From: Xenoacremonium recifei
Taxonomy: Eukaryota; Ascomycota; Sordariomycetes; Hypocreales; Nectriaceae
Direction: 5' to 3'
Assembly: GCA_012184525.1 (NCBI GenBank)
Contig: WOFQ01000162.1
Span: 1 to 19,825, forward strand
DNA: 19,825 nucleotides
Made by a program: the position numbers and the translations under genes. How positions within the stretch are numbered: position 1 is the first letter of the stretch; each line of letters opens with the position of its first letter. The notes under the pieces were generated by a model. That model searched no databases and was not told where the DNA came from. It worked only from the letters and a program-made list of their open reading frames with translations. This document shows positions 1 to 7,706 of the stretch, in pieces.

Positions 1-918
1 TGGATTGAGGCGCAGGGAGCATTAGAGAAAGCAAGAGTGGACGCAATAAGTCATCTAACAGAGATCTTCCCTAGGGACGACTGGGAGAACCGCGGGCTGT
101 GGAGAGAATACCTCCCTCATGCACTCAGGGTTCTGAAAGGAAAGATGGCCGGTGATAAGACTTGCCAGCTAGGATATTGGGTCGGCCGATGTCTGTATGT
201 AGACGGACGCATGAAGGAGGGAGTAGAGCTACTAGAGCGAGTGGCTGCGATACAGGAGAAGACATTGGCAGAGGATCACCCTTCTCGACTGGCATCACAG
301 CACTCACTCGCACGAGCATACCGAGCCAACGGACAAGTGAAGGAGGCAGTAGCGTTACTGAAGCATGTGGTTGCGATACGGGAGAAGACGTTGGCAAAGA
401 ATCACCCAGATCGACTGGCATCACAGCACGAACTCGCAGGAGCATACCAAGCCAACGGACAAGTGAAGGAGGCAGTGGCGTTACTGAAGCATGTGGTTGC
501 GATACGGGAGAAGACGTTGGCAGAGAATCACCCAGATCGACTGGCATCACAGCACGAACTCGCAGGAGCATACCGAGCCAACGGACAAGTGAAGGAGGCA
601 GTGGCGTTGTTGGAGCGAGTGGTTACGATAGAGGAGAAGATGTTAGCGGAGAATCACCCTTCTCGACTGGCATCACAGCACGCCCTCGCAGTAGCATACC
701 GAGCTAACGGACAAGTGAAGGAGGCAGTGGCGTTACTGAAGCATGTGGTTGCGATATGGGAGAAGACGTTGGCAGAGAATCACCCTTCTCGACTGGCATC
801 ACAGCACGCCCTCGCAGGAGCATACCGAGCCAACGGACAAGTGAAGGAGGCAGTGGCGTTACTGGAGCATGTGGTTGAGATACAGAAGAAGACGTTGGCA
901 GAGAATCACCCTTCTTAA
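1..918 (+). CDS. NLR/STAND-type TPR protein, C-terminal part (5' end outside window)
   Basis: The frame is open from base 1 (in-frame W-I-E-A-Q-G-A-L-E-K-A-R) and ends at TAA 916-918, so this is the 3' end of a larger gene; a GTG at 37 is not its start. It opens with a linker containing PRDDWENRGLWREYLPHAL and YWVGRCLYVDGRMKE, then five full 42-residue TPR units and part of a sixth, each built on KEAVALLxHVVxIxEKTLAENHPxRLASQHxLAxAYRANGQV. Tetratricopeptide units of this kinesin-light-chain-like type are the usual C-terminal sensor of fungal NB-ARC or NACHT NLR proteins; the nucleotide-binding part would lie upstream. The near-identical units suggest recent unit duplication or homogenisation, as known for fungal NLR repeat domains. 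The stop interrupts unit six where the other units read HPSRLASQ. The linker-plus-TPR assignment is firm; NLR membership is inferred. Confidence 0.85.
   Translation, partial: WIEAQGALEKARVDAISHLTEIFPRDDWENRGLWREYLPHALRVLKGKMAGDKTCQLGYWVGRCLYVDGRMKEGVELLERVAAIQEKTLAEDHPSRLASQHSLARAYRANGQVKEAVALLKHVVAIREKTLAKNHPDRLASQHELAGAYQANGQVKEAVALLKHVVAIREKTLAENHPDRLASQHELAGAYRANGQVKEAVALLERVVTIEEKMLAENHPSRLASQHALAVAYRANGQVKEAVALLKHVVAIWEKTLAENHPSRLASQHALAGAYRANGQVKEAVALLEHVVEIQKKTLAENHPS
214..918 (+). repeat. Tandem 126-bp coding repeat (TPR units)
   Basis: Units begin at 214, 340, 466, 592, 718 and 844, each 126 bp (42 codons). Runs such as 'cgactggcatcacagcac' and 'gccaacggacaagtgaag' recur nearly unchanged. 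Units 2 and 3 differ at only a few positions, while unit 1 is the most divergent. This is coding repetition with no spacers, not a CRISPR or satellite array. Confidence 0.92.
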
Positions 919-1045
919 CTAGCATCACAGCACGAATTCGCAGGAACATACCGTGGAACTTCTAATTAACGAGCAAACATTTTTAGCAACCCATCCTCTC
1001 CGATTAGCATCGGAGGCTCTTCTTAGACATTTTCTAGATTTTTAA
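919..1045 (+). pseudogene. Degraded C-terminal TPR end of the upstream NLR-type gene
   Basis: Directly behind TAA 916-918 the same frame continues as LASQHEFAGTYR, the expected second helix of TPR unit six, so the stop replaces the Arg codon (CGA) of the other units. At about 950 the frame is lost. From 953 another frame reads VELLINEQTFL and then ATHPLRLASEALLRHFLDF, ending at TAA 1043-1045. This resembles the closing HPSRLxSQxxL segment of fungal NLR TPR arrays. Compared with a normal unit, about 26 bp seem to be missing at the junction, which fits the frame change. The gene therefore seems to have lost its native C-terminus by one nonsense change plus one deletion. Confidence 0.7.
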
Positions 1046-1446
1046 ATATATATGTAGTTGCGCCAAATAAATATACATAATTACATCTCCATATTCCAAA
1101 TCATTTTATGCTGTTGTGAGCTAAGACCTATACGTGCTGATCCACATGGTTAGACTCAATGGCATGTAAAGCTTGTGGGATGCGACAGGATTTTGGTCTG
1201 GCGTCTTGAATGTGTGTGTCTAGAAGCGACCTTAACGATATTAACGAGTGTTTAGGATATGATGTCTTCAAATGTTTCGACTGGCCTCTGAGAAGTTGGC
1301 CTGCATCCAGACAGGATGTCAATTTGTGGATTCGGAGTAGTACATGAGTCACAGTGTCTAGTTGGTTGCTCCGTCCACCCCACTCACGTGGCCCGTGCGG
1401 AAACAACACAAGAGAGTATGTAAATGGGACAACCGATTTCGAATAG
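1046..1446. other. Intergenic stretch, no supported gene
   Basis: AT-rich just after the NLR remnant, then mixed composition. A minus-strand frame here has only a TTG to start from and no recognisable domain. An ATG at 1159 opens a short frame with a C-x-x-C pair that stops after 16 codons. It could hold upstream exons of the C2H2 frame that follows, but I see no convincing splice pair. Confidence 0.5.
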
Positions 1447-1563
1447 CTCTGTAAGGTCAAGGAAGATCGAGATGCTCGGAAATTGAGTGCATCTGCACCT
1501 GGCTACAGGATTCCTGATTCCAGTCTTCCCGATTCGAGCCAACCTCGACGACGCAAACATCCT

Positions 1564-1740
1564 ATGGATAGGAAAACACCGTATGAGTGCGGAGAGTGTT
1601 CATGGAAATTCACGCGACGAGAGCACCTCCGGCGCCATCTGAGGACTCATACTGGAAAGAAACCGTTTAAATGCCTTTGTGGCGAAACATTTTCGCGGCA
1701 TGATAACATGATGCAGCACAGAAGATCCTTGCAGCACTAA
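1564..1740 (+). CDS. Small two-finger C2H2 zinc-finger protein (possible last exon)
   Basis: From ATG 1564 the frame encodes 58 residues, nearly all of it two adjacent C2H2 fingers: YECGECSWKFTRREHLRRH followed by the TGKKPF linker, then FKCLCGETFSRHDNMMQH. The TGxKPF linker between fingers is the classical DNA-binding arrangement. The second finger has C-x-C in place of C-x2-C. The same frame stays open back to 1447 (after TAG 1444-1446) and encodes a Ser/Pro-rich stretch and RRRKHPMDRK, but holds no earlier ATG. This is therefore either a very short protein or the last exon or surviving 3' fragment of a longer transcription factor. Fingers are clear; completeness is doubtful. Confidence 0.6.
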   Translation: MDRKTPYECGECSWKFTRREHLRRHLRTHTGKKPFKCLCGETFSRHDNMMQHRRSLQH

Positions 1741-1858
1741 AACGTCATCTATAAGGGAGAAAATTACCTACGATTCATTGCTTAGGTTGCTACTCTTAAG
1801 ACACAATCCGTTGCTCATGTTTCTTGTGGGGAACTGTAACATCGAAACTGAATTTACG

Positions 1859-2943
1859 CTAGGATCCCATTCGCTGTTCCTCCTCGACAAGCATGACATT
1901 CTCAACTGCTTCATCTGGCATCTTCGAAAGCTCTGTGATTGTTTGAAATGCCCTATCGGCTGTTTTGATGAGCGGGAGGGCTGCTTGTAGACTCTCACCC
2001 AACAATTTGAAGCAAGCCAGAAGGTCTTTCTCGCGTTGAGAAGACTCTCGAGAGATCGTGTCAGATTTCTCAAGAGCAGTAGTCACTTCAGATTGGAGAT
2101 CCAGAATCTGCTCCACCATGAGTGAGGTCTTGCTGGTACTCGACATCTCCGTGTTCCCGTTGTCCTGTGCGTCTGTGCATTGCTCTATTGGCGGTGTGAC
2201 TTCGACACAACCACTTCGATTGGAAACGGAGTGCCATTCCGTTATGGAAGTGAGTTGAGGGCGAGTATCATCGGTTTGCGGTGGATAATTCGGCGCTCTT
2301 CGGTTCATAGTGCGGACGTGTATCAAGCCGCTGAATGGGTTGAATCGAATAGATGTCCCGGCTTCTGAACAATGGTCAGTTAGAATTAACTGGCGACGAC
2401 TCGAGATGTATATACGACCTAGCTTGCCCCATTTATACGATTCTTCCTTCCTAATAATCTTTGATAAGCCTTGGAAGACATCGGGCGAGCTTTGCCAACC
2501 CAAACTCCAGGCAACGGCAAGATAGACATCTACTTGTTGAGAGCTAATGGCTCCGCGTAGTAATGCCGTCATTGTAGAGTTGAGTCCTGAACAGATGTTA
2601 GCTTCTTGGCCTCTGTCTTCCTCTAAAAAATCACACCTATCTGAGGAACTAGCTCAATCCACTTGGAAAGTATTCTCTGACAGTCTTCTCTTGGCAAACA
2701 GTTGAATTGTCGTTCGTAGAAGTGCTGCAGCGCGGCATCGTTGCTAATGTAGAAGAGCCTTGTGAAACGCTCTGGGACCCTAGACAAAACATCCAACCTT
2801 GACACACACTCTTCGGCTGTTCTCGAAGGGAGGTACGGCAGAGACTCGGAAGGGCTGAACCCGCGGCTGTACAGATTGACCAATCTATCGTCATCGACCG
2901 GACTCCAATTGACCGGATCGACGACTACTTCACGGTTGGCCAT
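1859..2943 (-). CDS. Myb/SANT-like N-terminus with C-terminal coiled coil, two exons
   Basis: Exon 1 is 2943-2637 and exon 2 is 2586-1859, joined across a 50-nt intron with donor GTGTGA, branch-like GCTAAC and acceptor CAG. The join keeps the frame and gives 344 residues. Without splicing, exon 1 stops after VPQIGVIF and exon 2 lacks its first codons. Residues about 10-55 (NWSPVDDDRLVNLYSRG, then LPYLPSRTAEECVSRL) have the Trp and helix spacing of a Myb/SANT-like fold. The centre (residues 110-180) is unassigned, followed by a polar linker. About residues 255-340 form a Glu/Leu-rich stretch likely to be a coiled coil. It is divergently transcribed from the SET gene, so co-regulation or partnership is possible but unproven. 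Not recognised as a named protein. Confidence 0.75.
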
Positions 2944-3410
2944 GATTTATTTTCGCTTTCGCCAAGATGTCGGTCGACGAAAAGAAGAAAGGAGAGAGCG
3001 AGAAGATATCCAGACGGTATTCACACCACAGCGCGTAGAATTGTGACTCCCGAGGCGTTGACTACGCGAATATTTCGCGTCAAACATGCACTTCTAAACG
3101 ACCCGCGACTGACCTATAGAATATTCCTTGCCACAATCAACTGAGGATTAACTCCAACCAATGACGGCTTCTCGTTGTTTATTTTGTTTCATCAACGTTC
3201 TTGTTTCATGAATACCCTTGCATTGCGAATGAGCTACGCGTCCAACTAAGTGACGGATTCCGCCAATATTATGATCCCACGACCTCCTAGAACGCGTCTT
3301 TTTGACACGGTTTCTCTATTTGTCACGTTAATTTGCACTCTCTACGTACATAAGTGCCCTTCCATCCGGGGCTTACGCCGCCAAGCTGACAGCTGCTGAG
3401 CCCCTCGTCA
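2944..3410. promoter_or_regulatory. Divergent promoter between Myb-like and SET genes
   Basis: This 467-bp gap separates two start codons on opposite strands. It contains an ACGCGAA-TAT-TTCGCGT inverted repeat at 3064-3080, two ACGCGT hexamers (3236-3241 and 3292-3297), and CCAAT pentamers at 3158-3162 and 3263-3267. ACGCGT is the core of the MCB element bound by MBF/Swi6-class factors in fungi, and CCAAT is bound by the HAP complex. Use of these sites here is inference. No gene is seen inside. Confidence 0.5.
3064..3080. promoter_or_regulatory. 17-bp palindrome ACGCGAA-TAT-TTCGCGT
   Basis: Perfect 7-bp arms around a 3-bp spacer, within the divergent promoter and about 120 bp upstream of the Myb-like start codon. 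The arms resemble MCB/E2F-like ACGCG cores, so a dimeric factor could bind. The structure is seen directly; the function is inferred. Confidence 0.45.
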
Positions 3411-5415
3411 ATGAACCAGTTACTCAGCAATGTATGTCTTCCGCATATTGACTTTGAATTTCAGCTGACTGTTCCAGGAGGCATTGCAGAATGCCGAGTC
3501 CCCATTGTCGACTCTCTCTCGATCGCCGTCTCCTCCTCCGAGCCTTTTAAACTTATTTACGAGTAGGAGTCAGGGTCAGTCAGATCCTGATTCTAATTGC
3601 CTTACCTCGAGACAAACAAGCATCGACATGAAGCTCAGAGGTAGCATGGGCCCCATTGAGGCTGATGAGGAGTACGAGGTCCTGCATGTATCCCCCCAGC
3701 CCTCAGGCATATCAGCCAGAAAAAGAACACGGGAAGATCCCGAGTGTAGGCCGACAAAGAGGGTCTGCCAGGCACATGACGAGGCTGCTGCCCAACTTCG
3801 GGCGGAAGTCGACACGGCTCTCACCCACCATGCCATTATAGGGAAGATATTTTCAGAAACTCTTGAAGATATGAAAGAATGCAACCAAAAGATCGAAGAA
3901 ACTTCGGCATGGAGGGCACATCTAGCTTCTAACTGGACTACCTTCTGTCTTTATCACTCCGTCCATGCGACTATAAAAACCCTGCGAAAACAATGGGACA
4001 AGCTCCAGGAATACCAACAGCAACTCCACGAGATTGAGGCCATACTGGAGCGGGTTCTTACGCGCAAAAAAACCTTGCTTGGTCCAGAGCCAGACAGGCC
4101 TGCCTTGTTACAGGATGCCATCAACGTATCAACACCGCAACTGCAGTCCGTGGCACTATCTTCCCTGACGGAGATGGACACGATTCAGTGTCTGAACGAA
4201 TCCTATGAGCAACTTAAGGCCAGGGTCTTGGTGAAAGAGAGCCACGTTACCGAAATTCAAGAAATTATTGGGTTTGTGAAGGTAGATATGGATGACACGC
4301 AACGCTTCATAGAGGACTACGAGGGGTATCTCAGCAAATGCCCCATAGGAGTTCTCAAGCTCAACCCTGGAGGCAGGGCCCCTCTTGAGAACGCTTGGAA
4401 CCAACAGGAGGACCTACAGAGGTGCTATCAGATTCTGAAACAAGTCCGGCTTACCGCGCTTGGTCTGGTCCAAGAGGTCAAGTCTGCACGAGATGAGCTG
4501 GCTCATTCTCTACTGGAGCGCCATGGCAGCTTCGATACGTCATATAACCGGGAGCAGCTGTCAGCCATGGTTTCTTTGAACGAGGAGGCCCTTGACGCAA
4601 TGTAAGTCGACGCCAATACTCTAGGAAGCTTCCGCATTGTTCTAAACCATCCCAGACAAAAGCGCTGGAACTTAACTCGAAGTAAGTTGACACTTATAAT
4701 ATAGCTGACCGAGTTCTAATCTGTTAGATAAGATGATTAACGGGGCTGAGGCTCTCATGCACCGGATTACTGCTAAAGAACGTTTTCTGACCAAGTGTCT
4801 TTGCAAGACAAGGTGCGATGAGCAGTGTTTGAACTGGTTTTCAGCTCTGGAGTGTGATGCACAGAACTGCAACCTAGGAGATGTGAATTGCGGTAACCGC
4901 CAGTTCCGCAACTTTTGTAACAATCGCCATGGCACTACTGTTGCCTCAATGGGTCGAAAGGGATTTGGTCTTATAGCAACAAAGCATTTTGAACCGAATC
5001 AGCTCGTGGAAATCTACCGGGGGGAGGTCCTCAGCAAGGAGGATGCGATGGATCGTATGGCTCGCGATAAAGAAGCTGGACTCACTGTATGTCTTCGCCT
5101 TTCTGGTCCAGCGTAGCTAATTTAGGACAGAGATTCTACATGATGAAGATGAACGAAGTGCTGTATATTGATGCAAGACGGGAAGCAACCAGAGCCCGGT
5201 TTGCTAATCACAGTTGTTATCCCAACTGCAATCTCAAGACATTCATGGTAGGGAATGAGTTAGAAGTTGGTATTACTGTTGGTCTCAGAGCTATCGAAGC
5301 TGGAACAGAAATCACAATTGCTTATGGATATGAAGAGTCGGAGAATTGTGGTAGTTGCTTATGTGAGAAAAAGGGTTGCAGGGGATTTTTGGGCAAATCT
5401 TGCTGGAATAATTAA
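3411..5415 (+). CDS. Coiled-coil/AWS/SET/post-SET protein, putative histone lysine methyltransferase, five exons
   Basis: Exons 3411-3431, 3478-4601, 4656-4681, 4728-5086 and 5131-5415 join in frame to 604 residues; introns of 46, 54, 46 and 44 nt have GTATGT or GTAAGT donors and CAG/TAG acceptors. ATG 3411 is needed because the large exon has no in-frame ATG at its head. Residues 1-100 are Ser/Pro-rich and disordered with a basic KRTREDPECRPTKR stretch; residues 100-380 are largely helical and likely coiled coil. Seven cysteines (414, 416, 420, 424, 433, 438, 445) match an AWS domain. The SET domain follows, with GFG at 469-471, EIYRGEVLS, NHSC at 536-539 and EITIAYGY, then a post-SET C-x-C-x4-C (586, 588, 593). 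AWS+SET+post-SET is the H3K36-type (Set2/Ash1) arrangement. The PHD, BAH, WW or SRI modules of those orthologues are absent, so this looks like a divergent accessory paralogue. Substrate inferred only. Confidence 0.88.
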
Positions 5416-5962
5416 AGATTAGGCTTCTCTGGCAGATTTCCACCAAGCTTTCTATATCAGGTGAAATGTCCTAACCCTATGCAAGATGAATGTACTGTAG
5501 CACTTCAATGTTGAATTTCTTCCTCGGAGAGAACAGGAGGGTTATAGAGACGGCTGTACGCGGAGGAGAAGATTGTCTTGATTGAGGCTGTTCAATTCTG
5601 CGGCGGCACACCTAATTTAGGCAACAAACCAATGATAAAAGATTATGATGGTTCAATATCAGATATATGACCAAGGACGTCTCGATGCGTAGGTATAGGG
5701 TAGGCAGCCTCATCGACGATAAGAGGGCTTATCTAGCCGCGGGGCCTATCCTGCAGAACGGAAATAATACAGCAACAACTGCGTTAGCCCTCTGCTTGAG
5801 GATAGAAGATGAGAAGGTTCATTTGCGTATATCCGCATACCCACCCTTGTGTAGGAACCTGCGCCTGCACCACCCGCCAGCGAAGGAAGGGTTCAGGGAT
5901 GCTAGTGAAATTTATTTTTAAAGAAATGGCCTTCCTGTTCCTGTAAAGCACACTGTTCTATC
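5416..5962. other. Intergenic stretch downstream of SET gene
   Basis: The first part is probably SET 3' UTR. A plus-strand ATG frame at 5667-5921 encodes 84 residues (MTKDVSMRRYRVGSL...) with no recognised domain and no convincing splice or promoter signals, so it is not called as a gene. No repeat or RNA gene was recognised. Confidence 0.45.
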
Positions 5963-6661
5963 TTAATTCTTCAATCTTTTTCTTCGCGTCTGAGTCGCCG
6001 TAGTCTTGGCTTTCCTTTTCGCCAGAATCCCATCATTCACAGCCGATAAGGCATGGCTTTGCCACGTCTCGCGCAAAATATGTTCAGCCTCGGCTCTTAG
6101 AACACCGGCCTCATACTCGGAGACGGAGCGCCCAGGCATCCTTGTGACAGAGCAGATAAGGAGTGTCACAACGCGATACCCAGTGCCAAACAATAATGCG
6201 TCTTCTTTATTGTCAAGGCCCGACGGAGAGCAGACTTGCATCTGCGGACCAAACAAAGCGCGCGGGAGGATGATAAGCTCCACGGGGCTGAGAGTATCAA
6301 GACGCGTCGCGGTCGCATGAGAGAATGGCACCTTGGCATGAAGGCAGCATAGGCAAGCATCACCTTTGTGTGCCTGGCAACGCAGACTCAGGCTCGGGGG
6401 TTGATGTCTTATGATAGGTAGAGAGAACGAGATGAAACCCCTTAGTGCAGGTAGCCAGTCATATGTGTCTACCCTGGACAACGCGGGCTGGGTTTTATCG
6501 CGCTGATAGGCTGGCAATGGCCTGTCAACCTGCGAGGCCGGGTATCTGTGGCTGCGTACGAAGTAGCTTGCCTCGACAGTCGCCAGCCCGGCAGACGCGT
6601 GGAAGCGTGCGGGCTTTCGCGCACGCCCGAGAGATATCTGTGATGTAACCGAGGTGACGAC
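5963..6661 (-). other. Long open frame without ATG, possible 5'-truncated gene or exon
   Basis: On the minus strand a frame is open for 232 codons from 6661 down to the stop at 5963, just after TAG 6664-6662. It has no ATG until the internal one in FGPQMQVC, so its start would have to come from an upstream exon or has been lost. The product has a small Cys cluster (LRCQAHKGDACLCCLHAK), a central hydrophobic stretch (VELIILPRALFGPQ) and a very basic C-terminus (KRKAK...TRRKRLKN) resembling a nuclear localisation signal. No family is recognised. The length and protein-like composition argue for real coding sequence, past or present. Confidence 0.35.
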
Positions 6662-6770
6662 CTAAATCCTATAACCCAACCGGTAATCAATCCCCAAGAT
6701 ACTCAGGAATACATTTAGATCCGGCCCAAGGTGCCTTAAGAAATCTTTGTCCACTCGGGTTGTCTTTACA

Positions 6771-7562
6771 ATGAGTTTTGTGAAAGCGAAACAGGCCAAT
6801 TCTGCTCCTCCGCAAGCTCTCGTTCCCGACAGAGGTCTTCCAAAAGAACAGCTACCGAACGAAACCTTACCGATCAACGACTCTGAGGCCAGCGCCACTA
6901 ATGCTGCCGCCCTTCGAAGAATTCGCCCGCCTCAGCGCGGTGGACACCTCGGCCCCGGTACTTTAAGAGGGAACAGAGAGACTGGGCGTGATGGAGGAGT
7001 GCAGAAGAAAAGAGTTTTCACCGCACGCCGAAGCAGATCGGGCCCTCCGTGGACAAGAGCATTCAGTCAAAGGGCCATGATTCACGCAGAAGCAGTTCAA
7101 CCACGCCCCCGTATCGCTAATGTTGCCACTACGATAAGCGAGCTGGGGAAGGATACCTCCGAACCCGAAACTGAATCTGCTGGAGGGTACCTCCCCGAAG
7201 ATGACTCGGATCATGAAACAGAACCTCCATACCGACGGGCCGAGACATCCCCAGCGTGCCGCACTCGATCTGGACGACGATATAACCTCGAATCTTCAAT
7301 ACCCTCTAGAGGCCCGCCAAAATCTCCAGATTCCACAGACACCTCAGCCACGGGGCGCTGTCAGCAGAATGAGGACACTCAACGCGATTATAAATAGGAA
7401 ATATACAGGCGGTTCCAGTGAAGAGACACCCTCGAGCGCCATCTTTTAGGTCATTATGAGAAGAAAGTATATACATGTGTTTGTGGCAGGACATCTACTC
7501 GAGATGATAACTTGAAACAACATAGTGCGAAGTGCAATATATCCATAAAGCTTATAAATTGA
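6771..7562 (+). pseudogene. C2H2 zinc-finger protein broken by two in-frame stops in the finger
   Basis: From ATG 6771 a frame of 208 codons runs to TAG 7395-7397. It encodes a disordered Arg/Pro-rich protein with an acidic motif (ISELGKDTSEPE, then GGYLPEDDSDHE). The same frame continues beyond the stop as EIYRRFQ, meets TGA 7419-7421, then reads RDTLERHLLGHYEKK and YTCVCGRTSTRDDNLKQH, ending at TGA 7560-7562. This tail is a zinc-finger tail: the end of a C2H2 finger, a linker, and a second finger with C-x-C spacing. Finger sequence in frame behind two stops points to a decayed C-terminal DNA-binding domain; I found no intron that removes both stops and keeps the frame. The acidic motif also occurs in the convergent gene at 7707-10193, so the two are probably paralogues. 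Confidence 0.6.
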
Positions 7563-7706
7563 AAAACTTACTCTAAAAACAGGAATCCTGAGGTCAGGAT
7601 TGGCAAGACTGGGTGTTGAACAATGCTATTGAATAATCTGTGATACAAAATCTGAGAGTGATGGAACCGTTGAAGAACTATGATCACACGCCAAACAACT
7701 TTCCTT

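Noticed and set aside
214..918. Possible CRISPR or satellite array
   Set aside because: The 126-bp units are contiguous, in frame and encode TPRs; no spacers.
125..949. Antisense and +2-frame open frames through the TPR array
   Set aside because: They are periodic shadows of the 126-bp coding repeats; only the frame giving TPR units makes protein sense.
1128..1460. Minus-strand 110-residue frame
   Set aside because: Starts with TTG in a eukaryotic context, has no domain and no splice support.
7340..7450. An intron removing the TAG and TGA stops in the 6771 gene
   Set aside because: No donor with a usable branch site and frame was found; reading straight through gives finger sequence in frame, which favours mutation.
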